This document shows, piece after piece, positions 26,003 through 34,546 of a DNA stretch of 64,000 bases (the stretch's first letter is position 1; each line of letters starts with the position of its first letter). This DNA comes from CAZDUS01 sp964508705 (lineage in GTDB: Bacteria > Verrucomicrobiota > Kiritimatiellia > CAIKKV01 > CAITUY01), in assembly GCA_964508705.1 (NCBI GenBank), contig CAZDUS010000004.1, forward strand, positions 26,057 to 90,056, in the 5' to 3' direction. The position numbers and the translations under genes were made by a program. A model generated the notes under the pieces. The model was not told the DNA's origin and made no database searches. It saw only the letters and a list, made by a program, of their open reading frames with translations.

Positions 26003-27406
26003 TTATATCGGCGGCAATCGACCAATCATGTAAAATTCTTGCTCGTCCCGTCCGTCGTACGCCCCCTCTATGATTTTTGCGCAATCGCCAATCGTTGCCT
26101 CTGTCTGCACATACTGACCTTTTCTGCCCGTATAGGATTCCGCCACAAAACAGGGTTGGGTCATGTAGTTCTGGAGTTTCCTTGCGCGCTCATAAAGCAA
26201 TCGATCCGAACGCGACAACTCATCAATACCAATTACCGCTACGATCCGTCGCAATTCGTCATACTTGGTCAGGATTCGAATAACCTCCTGGGCTGTCTCA
26301 AAGTGACGCTGCCCCACAATTGTCGAATCCAAGTTTGACGAAGAGGAGGTCAGTGGATCAATAGCCGGGTACAATCCAAGCTGCGCCCGATCACGCGACA
26401 ACACCAGCACGGAATCCAGATAGCTGAATATCGCCACAACCGCAGGATCGGTCAGATCATCCGCGGGCACATATACAGCTTCAAACGCGGAAATAGACCC
26501 ACCGGCACTCGCCTTGATTCGCTCATGCAAATCGCCAACTTCCGAACTCAACGTCGGTTGATATCCTGTCTCCGATGGCACACGCCCCATCAACGTTGAA
26601 ATCTCAGATCCAGCTTGAACAAACCTGAATACATTATCAATAAACAACAAAACGTTCTTCCCCTGCTCCTGTAGCCACTCCGCCTGACAAATCCCTGTTT
26701 TGGCCACTTCAAAACGCGCGCCTGGCGGTTCATCCATTTGCCCGAATGCCATGATAACCTTCTTGAGAATCCCCTCTCTCTCAAACTCATAATACAATTC
26801 ATTACCTTCTCGGATACGCTCGCCAACTCCAGTGAAGACACTGACGCCGTCATGCTCCTCGGCAACATTATGAATTAATTCTTGAATGACAACGCTCTTC
26901 CCGCACCCAGCTCCCCCGAGAATCCCAGTCTTACTCCCCTTGACCACCGGGTAAAGGAGGTCAATCATCTTGACACCTGTCTCCATCACTTCGCGCTTAT
27001 TTGATGTTAAGGAGTCTACATTGACCCGCAACTTGCTGACGTCACGATGAATCGGTCTCGTTTCACTGGCGTTAATTGGCCCTTTCCCATCAATTGGCTC
27101 CCCCATTACATTGATAATTCTTCCGAACAGAGCCTCTCCCACCGGCACTCTTAAGACATCACCAGTGGACACCGCCACCGCGTTCCTCTGCAAATTCAAT
27201 GTTGAGGCCAATGCTATACACCTTGCAACATTACCTTCCAAGTGCTCCGCCACTTCTAGCGTCAGCATCCGCTTGTCAAAGGTCTTAACCTGAATAACTT
27301 CATGCAAGTCCGGCATATCAGCAATGCTTTGAAATTTGACATCAACAACGGGCCCCTGCACAGCCACAACCCGTCCTTTTTTTAATTCCTTAACCGATTC
27401 GCTCAT
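26003..27406 (-). CDS. atpD: F-type ATPase beta subunit (catalytic), variant
   Basis: A 467-residue catalytic beta subunit. Walker A is GGAGCGKS (164-171; the usual motif ends GKT). The catalytic Glu sits in GVGERIREGNEL (196). Walker B is LLFIDNVFRFVQAGSE. The lever motif, usually DELSEED, reads DELSRSD, so two acidic residues become Arg-Ser. YVPADDLTDPA, RDRAQLGLYPAIDP and QPCFVAESYTGRKG confirm the family. Catalysis looks intact. I take the ATG at 27406 with GAGGTG upstream over the codon at 27418. It is the last ATPase gene, 11 bp before gspE. Confidence 0.93.
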   Translation of the reverse strand: MSESVKELKKGRVVAVQGPVVDVKFQSIADMPDLHEVIQVKTFDKRMLTLEVAEHLEGNVARCIALASTLNLQRNAVAVSTGDVLRVPVGEALFGRIINVMGEPIDGKGPINASETRPIHRDVSKLRVNVDSLTSNKREVMETGVKMIDLLYPVVKGSKTGILGGAGCGKSVVIQELIHNVAEEHDGVSVFTGVGERIREGNELYYEFEREGILKKVIMAFGQMDEPPGARFEVAKTGICQAEWLQEQGKNVLLFIDNVFRFVQAGSEISTLMGRVPSETGYQPTLSSEVGDLHERIKASAGGSISAFEAVYVPADDLTDPAVVAIFSYLDSVLVLSRDRAQLGLYPAIDPLTSSSSNLDSTIVGQRHFETAQEVIRILTKYDELRRIVAVIGIDELSRSDRLLYERARKLQNYMTQPCFVAESYTGRKGQYVQTEATIGDCAKIIEGAYDGRDEQEFYMIGRLPPI

Positions 27407-27466
27407 CTTGCACCTCACTTCTGTTCAAATCCGCTATCGCCCACGGGAAATCATTCCTCTGTCGCT

Positions 27467-28363
27467 TTATGCCACTTTACGCTTCTTCTTCCGGGATGAG
27501 AAGGATTCCCTCATGCTTTTGTCCACCATTTCATGGGCGGCTCTGAAACACTGATGTTTGACCTTCTTGTGATCTTTCTCCAGTTTTTGTGAGCTCTCCT
27601 CCAGATGCATTGCCCTGGCTGAGAATTCCGCCAATTTGCTATCTTCAAATACCTCATACAGCTTGGAGGCCACCCACACGCCGGCCAAATACTCCACCAT
27701 ATCCCTGTATGAAGATTCGACAATGACCTTACGTGCGTCGGCGATAAAACCGCCCCCTTTTACATGCTCCGAAATCGCTGTTTGCCCTCCCCGATCAAAC
27801 AACTCCCCGCATGGCAAAATGGTTATCGTGTCAACCGTCTGCTGTGTAAATGAAAGCGGTCGAGGATGAACAATTATGACCTTACCAATATTGCCTTCCG
27901 CCACTTCCTTAACAAGATAGTCACGGATCTCGAGAGCCTGCTCAAGCCGGGTATCCGGCGTGATTCCAGGAAACGCCTTAAACTCACGCCCTGTCTCGGA
28001 AAGTTTTGATGATCCCTTCTCGCCAATGACAATCCATCTCACTTTCTCATTAGGCAGTTCGCCTTGTGCGTTATAACCCCCTTCGATTACCCCCGCATTC
28101 AGCCCGCCCATAAAACCAGAGTCTGATGTCACTAGCACTATTCCCACTGTATCCGTCGTACACCGCACCAGAGGAGCATCAACCTCCACCATATCCACTA
28201 CCCTGAAGAAACCCGCAAACTCCTCCATGAAATCCGCAAAACGCTCTTTCTCTCGCTCCAGCATATGATACTGGGACGCTGCGATGTTTTTCAGGGTCTG
28301 AATTAGTTGCAGAAATTCCGAGTTGAAGCGCAGCTCTTTCCTGAGTTGACTCAACAACGGCAT
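27467..28363 (-). CDS. atpG: F-type ATPase gamma subunit, divergent
   Basis: A 298-residue rotor stalk protein. The Rossmann-like middle has IVLVTSDSGFMGGLNAGVI, corresponding to the usual SD-x-GL-C-G-x-N stretch, with GF and Met-Gly-Gly where Cys-Gly is common. The N-terminal helix (TLKNIAASQYHMLEREKE) replaces the usual TKAMKMVAASKL. The C-terminal helix EFSARAMHLEESSQKLEKD is recognisable, but the end is a very basic SSRKKKRKVA instead of the hydrophobic tip that sits in the alpha/beta bearing. It is divergent enough to suggest a specialised motor, but the order atpG-atpD is standard. Confidence 0.85.
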   Translation of the reverse strand: MPLLSQLRKELRFNSEFLQLIQTLKNIAASQYHMLEREKERFADFMEEFAGFFRVVDMVEVDAPLVRCTTDTVGIVLVTSDSGFMGGLNAGVIEGGYNAQGELPNEKVRWIVIGEKGSSKLSETGREFKAFPGITPDTRLEQALEIRDYLVKEVAEGNIGKVIIVHPRPLSFTQQTVDTITILPCGELFDRGGQTAISEHVKGGGFIADARKVIVESSYRDMVEYLAGVWVASKLYEVFEDSKLAEFSARAMHLEESSQKLEKDHKKVKHQCFRAAHEMVDKSMRESFSSRKKKRKVA

Positions 28364-28387
28364 CGATATTCCTCTTTCCGCTACGAA

Positions 28388-29119
28388 CTAAATATGCTCG
28401 CTTTTCAACTGGTCGACCGCTTCGCGGAACCGGTTCGCCAAACTACCATCAATCTCAAGACTCCCGAGTTTGATTTTTATTCCAGCTATAAGTTCAGGAA
28501 TAACAGTCTCGCGAACATCCAAATTGACATTAAATTTTGACACCACCAACGCCTTCAGCCTCTCTTTATGCGCCACATCCAACGGGCAACTACAGGCAAT
28601 TTCAATGGCATCGGCATCAACGGTAATACTACTTCCATCCATCTCATCAAGCGCGGCTATCAGTTCATCCAAAAAGGCATGATCGAGTTTTTGCCCCATT
28701 TCGGCACTAAACACCATCTCATAGACTCGACCAACATCCTCCAGCACCTTGGCGGAAGCCTCGCGAGCCAATTCCTGTCGCATTTTTTCCTTATTACGCG
28801 TCGCATCCTCCAATATGCGATCACGCGCCTTCTTGGCCTCTTCCATCAAAGCGTCCCGACTGCGAGCCATATCCTTCTCCATCGTTTCTCGCGTTTTGGT
28901 CAGCGTCTCCTGAACTTCAGCGCTTTTCCGCCGGAACTCCGTCTCGTTTTCTTCAATCCGCTTACGAACTTGCTCTTCTTTCTTGCCCAGCTCACCTTCG
29001 GCTTCGCGTAGCTTCGTCACTGCCTTCATGGTGTCACGCAATAGAATTTGCCTCAGTACGAACACCGCCACCACAAGGACCGCCACTTGAATAATTATCA
29101 TGTAAACCATGATTCCCAT
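28388..29119 (-). CDS. atpF: F-type ATPase b-delta fusion (peripheral stalk)
   Basis: A 243-residue fusion. The N-terminal membrane helix (MVYMIIIQVAVLVVAVFVL) and a long charged coiled coil (about 30-130) form a b subunit. The C-terminus has the delta signature: FNVNLDVRETVIPELIAGIKIKLGSLEIDGSLANR, which matches the usual delta pattern DPELIGGxxIxxGxxxxDGS. The N-terminal helical bundle of delta, which binds the alpha N-termini, is not evident. No separate delta gene exists nearby. I use the ATG at 29119 with GGAGG 5 bp upstream; a TTG at 29134 is also open. b-delta fusions are known in Actinobacteria, but with a full delta. Confidence 0.8.
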   Translation of the reverse strand: MGIMVYMIIIQVAVLVVAVFVLRQILLRDTMKAVTKLREAEGELGKKEEQVRKRIEENETEFRRKSAEVQETLTKTRETMEKDMARSRDALMEEAKKARDRILEDATRNKEKMRQELAREASAKVLEDVGRVYEMVFSAEMGQKLDHAFLDELIAALDEMDGSSITVDADAIEIACSCPLDVAHKERLKALVVSKFNVNLDVRETVIPELIAGIKIKLGSLEIDGSLANRFREAVDQLKSEHI

Positions 29120-29184
29120 ACCTACCTCCAACAAATATTCCCCGTTAATAAACTGTCTCTACCAACTCATTAATCCACGCTATT

Positions 29185-29397
29185 TTACCTGCCAAAGAGC
29201 TGAAACAACACGAGCAACGCAATAACGGCTATCGACTCCGCAAACACCAAAGAAATGATCATAGCTTGCAAAATCTTGTTTGCGGCAGACGGATTTCTCC
29301 CCAACGCCCGGATACTCGCATATCCAATTGACGCAATGACAGCCGACGGCCCAAGTACAGTCAAAAAGATAACCAGAAATATAATAAAATTCCTCAT
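29185..29397 (-). CDS. atpE: F-type ATPase c subunit
   Basis: A 70-residue two-helix ring protein. The polar loop RALGRNPSAANKI stands where RNPE or RQPE is usual. Helix 2 (MIISLVFAESIAVIALLVLFQLF) keeps the ion-binding Glu in FAES. Helix 1 (FLTVLGPSAVIASIGYASI) lacks the GxGxGxG spacing of standard c rings. The position of the helix-1 Gln used by sodium-type rings is Ile, so I expect proton use if the ring translocates ions. It lies between atpC and the b-delta gene; no subunit a gene is adjacent. Confidence 0.88.
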   Translation of the reverse strand: MRNFIIFLVIFLTVLGPSAVIASIGYASIRALGRNPSAANKILQAMIISLVFAESIAVIALLVLFQLFGR

Positions 29398-29414
29398 CCT
29401 GCCTTCACCTCGGT

Positions 29415-29699
29415 CTACGCTTCTGATTCCTCGGATTCTTTACGCCTTCGGACCTTGCCGCCCTCCTGTTCGAGCAAAACCACACAAGCCGCTCCAATAA
29501 ATCTCATCATTCCCCTCTTAATCGGGATGCGGATATCCCAGTCAATGACAATCTCCCCTTCCTTAAGCAGGCTAATCACAGGCGCATGATACGCCATCAG
29601 CTCAAATTCACCGGTATCCCCTGGAAAAAACACATTCCTAACTTTGCCATCATACACAACTTTCTTTGGATTCAAAATTTTAAGCGAAAATGTTGCCAC
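29415..29699 (-). CDS. atpC: F-type ATPase epsilon subunit, beta-sandwich only
   Basis: A protein of about 94 residues that matches the N-terminal beta sandwich of epsilon: FSLKILNPKKVVYDGKV, PGDTGEFELMAYHAPVISLL. The C-terminal regulatory helices (about 45 residues) are absent, replaced by a short charged tail (VRRRKESEESEA), so the usual epsilon brake on ATP hydrolysis is probably missing. I use the GTG at 29699 because GAAGG lies 9 bp upstream; an in-frame GTG at 29708 is also open. It is 22 bp after the second alpha gene. Confidence 0.82.
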   Translation of the reverse strand: MATFSLKILNPKKVVYDGKVRNVFFPGDTGEFELMAYHAPVISLLKEGEIVIDWDIRIPIKRGMMRFIGAACVVLLEQEGGKVRRRKESEESEA

Positions 29700-29721
29700 G
29701 GCTACCACCCTTCGTCACCAC

Positions 29722-31206
29722 CTAACCTGCCAACCCCTTTTCGAAAAAAGCTTTCAATGCGTCCGATAGCCTGCGCTCCATCGCGGAATTTAGCGACTTC
29801 GACTCTTCAATATCCTTCAGCAACGCCGTATCGTGGGTTTTTGAAAATCCTCCGATATTTAGTTGGAATGCCTTGAGTTCCGCCGCATCCAAATCATCCA
29901 GAAGCCCTGTTTTCAAGGCATACAGGAGCAACACTTCTTCAGCAAGTTCAACAGGCTTATATTGCGCCTGTTGCATGACGCCAACCAATGCCTGTCCGCG
30001 TTTCATCACCTGCTCGGCTTCCTTTGACAACCCGGACTGCAACTTGCTGAGCCGGGCGACTTCCACATATTGCAAATAGTCCCTGCGCAGAGATCCGCTT
30101 AACGCCCTTAATATGGGAAGTTGGGAACGACCACCCACAATTGAAATCGATAAATTGAAGTCCACCGCCGGACGCATCCCCTCGCCAAACAACGATGAGT
30201 TCATATAGACAATACCGTCACAAATCGAAATGAGATTGGATGGAATATATCCCGTTAAATCCCCCTGCAACGTATCCGCGATCCCCAGAAACGTCATCGA
30301 GCCGCCCCCAGCCTCATTGTTCAGACGTCCAGCACGCTCCATCAATTGGGTTTGCACATAAAAAATATCCCCAGGATATGCCTCCCTGCCAGGCGGACGC
30401 TCCAACAGCAATGATAACTGTCGGTAAGCCCATGCATGCTTAGTTAGATCGTCAAAAACCACCAAAACATCCCTTCCCTTTTTCATGAAATACTCGCCAA
30501 TTGTCGCGGCGGAAAATGGCACAATATATTGCTCTCCTGCCGTGGCGCTATCCGTAGCGGCAACAATTCCAGTATACGTCAGAGCGCCTCTCTCGGCCAA
30601 AACCGCTATCACTTTTTCAAGCGCCACCACCGCCTTGCCCACACAACAGTACAAACAAACAACATTACGCCCCTTCTGGCTTAAAATCGCATCCACAGCC
30701 AGCGTCGTCTTGCCTGTCATGCGATCACCCATGATCAACTGACGCTGCCCTTTTCCAAGTGGCACCAGCGCATCCAGCACCTTGGTGCCTGAATACAAAA
30801 ACCCATCGACTGGCGCGCGCTCAGTAATAGGCGCCGAGGCGGCAAATACCGGCTTAATCATGTCAGATTGAATATCCCCTTTCCCGTCACACGGAACACC
30901 CAAAGCATCCACCATGCGCCCAATAAACCCTTCGCCAACAGGAATCGTAAACGGCTCGCTCGTCCCCGATACCATCTGACCCAACCTCACTTTGGAATCA
31001 TCCCCCAAAAGCAAAGCCAAAACATCTTCCTCATTAAATCCCATGATAATCCCGCGGTTCCCCTCGCCAAAATCCACCAATTGCCCATTCAGACAGGAAG
31101 GCAGACCGGTAACCCGGACAATCATTTTCTTAATGTCCTTGATTGTCCCTTTTTCGGTAATCTTGATCTTAAACGGGGCCACGGCTATACGAGGCGAGTT
31201 GCTCAT
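29722..31206 (-). CDS. atpA: F-type ATPase alpha subunit, second copy, no arginine finger
   Basis: A 494-residue alpha subunit. Walker A is GDRMTGKT (160-167), Walker B LVVFDDLTKHAWAYRQLSLL, followed by GREAYPGDIFY, so nucleotide binding looks possible. The segment that normally reads SVSRVGS, whose Arg enters the catalytic site of the neighbouring beta, here reads SISIVGG, with Ile356 in place of the arginine. I confirmed this from the bases (TCA ATT GTG). The N-terminus lacks part of the delta-binding helix. It overlaps the first alpha gene by 38 bp but has its own strong AAGGAGGG ribosome site. The two copies differ along their length, so this is an old duplication rather than a recent one. 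Confidence 0.9.
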   Translation of the reverse strand: MSNSPRIAVAPFKIKITEKGTIKDIKKMIVRVTGLPSCLNGQLVDFGEGNRGIIMGFNEEDVLALLLGDDSKVRLGQMVSGTSEPFTIPVGEGFIGRMVDALGVPCDGKGDIQSDMIKPVFAASAPITERAPVDGFLYSGTKVLDALVPLGKGQRQLIMGDRMTGKTTLAVDAILSQKGRNVVCLYCCVGKAVVALEKVIAVLAERGALTYTGIVAATDSATAGEQYIVPFSAATIGEYFMKKGRDVLVVFDDLTKHAWAYRQLSLLLERPPGREAYPGDIFYVQTQLMERAGRLNNEAGGGSMTFLGIADTLQGDLTGYIPSNLISICDGIVYMNSSLFGEGMRPAVDFNLSISIVGGRSQLPILRALSGSLRRDYLQYVEVARLSKLQSGLSKEAEQVMKRGQALVGVMQQAQYKPVELAEEVLLLYALKTGLLDDLDAAELKAFQLNIGGFSKTHDTALLKDIEESKSLNSAMERRLSDALKAFFEKGLAG

Positions 31207-32632
31207 GGAGTCCCTCCTTGATTTCAGCAGTCAAATCTTTCTTCTCAACCAATGCGGCCATCAACTCCGGCCTTTCCCGATGGACCTTCTCTATCAATCC
31301 TCTCATATACGCGACCACCTGATCAGGCATCAGGTGTTCCATAAATCCGTTTGCCAACCCATACAGGACAACAATCTGGTCCTCAACTGCAACCGGCGAA
31401 TCCTTATCCTGCTTTAAAATCTCAGCTACCACGCGACCTTTCCGAAGACGCTTTTCCACCGCATCCGACACTCCCGCCTTGATACGCGTCAGCTTCTCCA
31501 ACTCCTTAAACTGGATGTATTCCAGTCGCAAAATCCCAGCCAGTTTACGCATCGCAGGCCACTGCACTTTACTGCCAATACGAGAAACGGATAAGCCTAT
31601 ATCAATAGCCGGCTTGAATCCCTCCGTGAATAACGGAGTACTCACATAAAGCTGCCCGTCCGTCATGGAAATAATATTCGTTGGAATATACCCTGTCACG
31701 TCCCCCTGCACTGTTTCCACAATCGGGAAAAACGTCATGGAGCCGGAGCCTCTTTCCGGATTTAACTTGCCGGCACGCTCAACAAGCTGGGAATGCAGGT
31801 AAAAAATATCTCCCGGATACGCATCACGCCCCGGCGAGCGCTCCAGCAACAAGGACATTTGACGATACACCCAAGCATGCTTCGTAAGATCATCAAATAC
31901 CACAAACACATCCCGCCCCTTGACGTTCATGAAATACTCGCCAATACTGGCAGCCACATAGGGCGCCAGATATTGCTGCCCCACCGATGATGCCGCCGTG
32001 GCCGCAACAATCACAGCATAATCCATGGCGCCCCGCTCACGAAACAAATCCATCACGCGGTTCAGGGATGCCTCTGTCTTGCCTATGCTGCAATAGATGC
32101 AAATCACATTCTTCCCCTTCTGGTTCAGAATGGTATCCGTGGCTATCGTCGTCTTCCCCGTAACACGATCGCCAAGGATTAACTGTCGTTGCCCTTTACC
32201 TACGGGGTTCATCATGTCGAGAATCTTAACCCCCGTCTCCAATGACTCTTTCAACGGAGTTCGCTCCAATACGCCGGGCGACATGCCGAATATAGGATAA
32301 CGGCTTTCCGCCTTGATTGGGGCCCCTCCATCCATCGGCTCAGCCAACCCATTCACCACTCGGCCAAGGAATCCTTCCCCGACCGGCACCGTGCATGTCT
32401 CAATCGTGGAATGAAGCCTGTCGCCGGGTTTTAATTTCGCACCCTGTTTTACAATCATGGCTAACTCATAGCCACCATCAAAGCCCACGATAACACCCGT
32501 ACTACCACCGTCAAAATGCACCAATTGGCCATTCATGCAATTGGTCAGGCCTGTGATATGAGCAATGTCCTGCTTGATTTCAGCAACCAACCCATATTCC
32601 TTCACCTGAAGCGGACTTATCTTTAAAGCCAT
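31169..32632 (-). CDS. atpA: F-type ATPase alpha subunit, first copy, arginine finger present
   Basis: A 487-residue alpha subunit. Walker A is GDRVTGKT (154-161), Walker B VFVVFDDLTKHAWVYRQMSLL, and the arginine finger is present as SVSRIGS (Arg351). The N-terminus is about 15 residues shorter than usual, so the helix that contacts delta is reduced, in line with the truncated delta domain. HSQLVERA stands where HSRLLERA is usual. It opens the ATPase cassette, 74 bp after a membrane-anchored protein gene. With the second alpha (29722-31206) it gives one active-site-completing and one defective alpha in a single operon. Confidence 0.92.
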   Translation of the reverse strand: MALKISPLQVKEYGLVAEIKQDIAHITGLTNCMNGQLVHFDGGSTGVIVGFDGGYELAMIVKQGAKLKPGDRLHSTIETCTVPVGEGFLGRVVNGLAEPMDGGAPIKAESRYPIFGMSPGVLERTPLKESLETGVKILDMMNPVGKGQRQLILGDRVTGKTTIATDTILNQKGKNVICIYCSIGKTEASLNRVMDLFRERGAMDYAVIVAATAASSVGQQYLAPYVAASIGEYFMNVKGRDVFVVFDDLTKHAWVYRQMSLLLERSPGRDAYPGDIFYLHSQLVERAGKLNPERGSGSMTFFPIVETVQGDVTGYIPTNIISMTDGQLYVSTPLFTEGFKPAIDIGLSVSRIGSKVQWPAMRKLAGILRLEYIQFKELEKLTRIKAGVSDAVEKRLRKGRVVAEILKQDKDSPVAVEDQIVVLYGLANGFMEHLMPDQVVAYMRGLIEKVHRERPELMAALVEKKDLTAEIKEGLHEQLASYSRGPV

Positions 32633-32706
32633 GTTTATTTATCCTCAAGCCTCACATTAAATCCAAAAAATCATTCTTCGTCACCGACTTGATCGACAGG
32701 CCCCTC

Positions 32707-34065
32707 TCACTCGCTTTTAGTCGTCTCGACTGGGCTTGATTTCTCCGCCTTGCCCTTGCCAAACCATCGCAGATAGAACATCAAGCTGACCACTGCAAGA
32801 AATCCAAGAATAATGTAGATAATCATCCAAGTCGTCTGACGGCTCGGCGATTTAACATTCAGGATCGGCGCTCCAAAGATATCCTGCGGCTTTTCACGCG
32901 GCTGAAACAACTCTTCCAGTCGAATTAAACGGGATTCAATACCCTTCAACGCTTCCGTCTTTCGGCGGACGGATGCAACATACTCCTCATTGACTACATC
33001 AGGAACCTTTTCCGCCTTAACCGCTATCAGCTCCTTAATAACCAGCTCAATATCATGCACCACAGATGTATAAGCTTCTGTCGTCTTGGTAAGCTCGCTT
33101 AATTCCTTCGCCCTGGCCTCCAACTTGAGAATCCACTCATCAATCCCCCCCCAGGGATTGATCAGCTTCACGTCAAATACCTTGGATTCCTGCGGCGCCA
33201 GATCAATCGTATCCGAAAACGCATAACAGACATTCTTAACGCTATCGAACCCGATTTGAAGCCCACCCGCGTCGATAACATCGGTCGGCTTAACCTCGAT
33301 GGGGAAATCCCTTCTCAAGGGAATTGTCCTTTTTTCAGTTGGCGAGGGATTGGTCACCTTAATATGGACAATCACCACATTTCCCGTGGAGCCTTCCACC
33401 CCGTTTGACGCTGGCGGCAATACCCGTGATGCGCCTAGCAGCTTCCCTGGGTCTTTCCCTGCGGCAATCACCAGGTTTTCCATCATGCCTATATCACGTC
33501 GAATCCGCGTCAAGGCTTCCATGTTGGATTCATAAGCGCGAATATGCTCGATGGGCTTGACCACCCCTACAACATAGGCATTCTGACGCTCCTTAACGGC
33601 CTTCATCCCTTCGGTCAAAACCCCATTCAACTGTTCCGCCGTATCGCCCTGCGCTGTCCCTTTCAAAGCCGCCATCAATACGGAAACATGTTGCGCCATC
33701 TCATCCAGAACTGATTCAGGAACAACCCAAATATCCCTGACTTTCACCTCAAACGTGCGAGTTTGCCCAGGATCAAGTTCAATAACTTTGTGGACATAAT
33801 AGGTCTTGGCGGCAATGTCATACGCTATGTCCAGCCCAGCGGCATCAATCACGTCAGCCGGAGTCGCCGGTGCCGGCAGGAAAGACTTAACCGTCACCGA
33901 TTGCTTTTCTATTTTTGAAGGATTAATCGCCCTTATCTTTACTGCCAACGTGTCAGCCTGCGATATCCCTCCCGTCACACCAGCAAGAATCCAAACCAAA
34001 AGCAAGGCAACCCGCAGGTTATTAGCCGGTCTTCCTTGTTTCATGTCATTTCTATTCCCGGCCAT
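32707..34065 (-). CDS. Membrane-anchored protein with a duplicated extracytoplasmic domain
   Basis: A protein of about 452 residues from no family I recognise. It has a signal peptide (ALLLVWILAGVTGGISQA), two copies of a domain of about 85 residues, a coiled coil (about 380-420), and a C-terminal membrane helix (MIIYIILGFLAVVSLMFYL) with a short charged tail. The copies align clearly: KIRAINPSKIEKQSVTVKSF with HIKVTNPSPTEKRTIPLRRD, both followed by TPADVIDAAGLDI/KPTDVIDAGGLQI and by ELDPGQTRTFEVKVRDIW/DLAPQESKVFDVKLINPW. The tail-anchored layout and position just before the ATPase suggest an envelope-spanning partner, but this is inference. I use the ATG at 34065 with AAAGGGGG upstream. Confidence 0.75.
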   Translation of the reverse strand: MAGNRNDMKQGRPANNLRVALLLVWILAGVTGGISQADTLAVKIRAINPSKIEKQSVTVKSFLPAPATPADVIDAAGLDIAYDIAAKTYYVHKVIELDPGQTRTFEVKVRDIWVVPESVLDEMAQHVSVLMAALKGTAQGDTAEQLNGVLTEGMKAVKERQNAYVVGVVKPIEHIRAYESNMEALTRIRRDIGMMENLVIAAGKDPGKLLGASRVLPPASNGVEGSTGNVVIVHIKVTNPSPTEKRTIPLRRDFPIEVKPTDVIDAGGLQIGFDSVKNVCYAFSDTIDLAPQESKVFDVKLINPWGGIDEWILKLEARAKELSELTKTTEAYTSVVHDIELVIKELIAVKAEKVPDVVNEEYVASVRRKTEALKGIESRLIRLEELFQPREKPQDIFGAPILNVKSPSRQTTWMIIYIILGFLAVVSLMFYLRWFGKGKAEKSSPVETTKSE

Positions 34066-34132
34066 TGGATTCCCCCTTTCAAAATCGCACGTAAGCTTCA
34101 ACTCATACACAATCAACGGTAATGCATGCTTC

Positions 34133-34477
34133 TCAAAGTTGCGTCACCACAGCCGCCCCCTCATTCCCATACTGGTCCCGTGCGGTAATGATGTTGTCCC
34201 CTTTTACTCCCTTATTCGCCTTATAGACAGCATTACTACCGGAATGACTTACTATTGTTCCAAGATTCGGCACCGAAACACTCCACTCCAATGGAAGAGC
34301 CATGTTTCCATCAACAAACGCAGTGAAAGACACCGATGACGAGGAATTGCTCACAATTACCGACGCGGGGCTAACCGTTAACCCTTCAATTCCCTCCGCT
34401 GACTCACACCCGGACCACACTCCAACAGCCATCACCACTAAAGCCAATACTACACCAATCAATTTAAGTTTGATCAT
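34133..34477 (-). CDS. Small lipoprotein with one Ig-like domain
   Basis: A protein of about 114 residues. The signal ends in a lipobox, VWSGC, so it should be lipid-anchored at Cys. The rest (about 30-112) reads as a bacterial Ig-like (BIG2) fold: LTVSPASVIVSNSSSSVSF, LEWSVS, DNIITARDQYG. Function is unknown. I use the ATG at 34477 with GAGAGGGG upstream; a GTG at 34483 adds two residues. It sits between the 576-residue exported protein and the duplicated-domain membrane protein, with gaps of about 70 bp. Confidence 0.7.
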   Translation of the reverse strand: MIKLKLIGVVLALVVMAVGVWSGCESAEGIEGLTVSPASVIVSNSSSSVSFTAFVDGNMALPLEWSVSVPNLGTIVSHSGSNAVYKANKGVKGDNIITARDQYGNEGAAVVTQL

Positions 34478-34546
34478 AAACACCCCTCTCTTGCTTTTGA
34501 CACCAACAAAGTACCTTAAGCTTCAATCGGCGAAAACGAAAAACAT

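Noticed and set aside
29722..32632. The two alpha genes as an assembly duplicate or frameshifted single gene
   Set aside because: Both are full length (487 and 494 residues), differ along their whole sequence, and each has complete Walker motifs and its own ribosome site.
32707..34065. This protein as the missing ATPase subunit a
   Set aside because: It has one signal segment and one C-terminal helix, whereas subunit a has five to six helices and a conserved Arg. Its body is soluble and duplicated.
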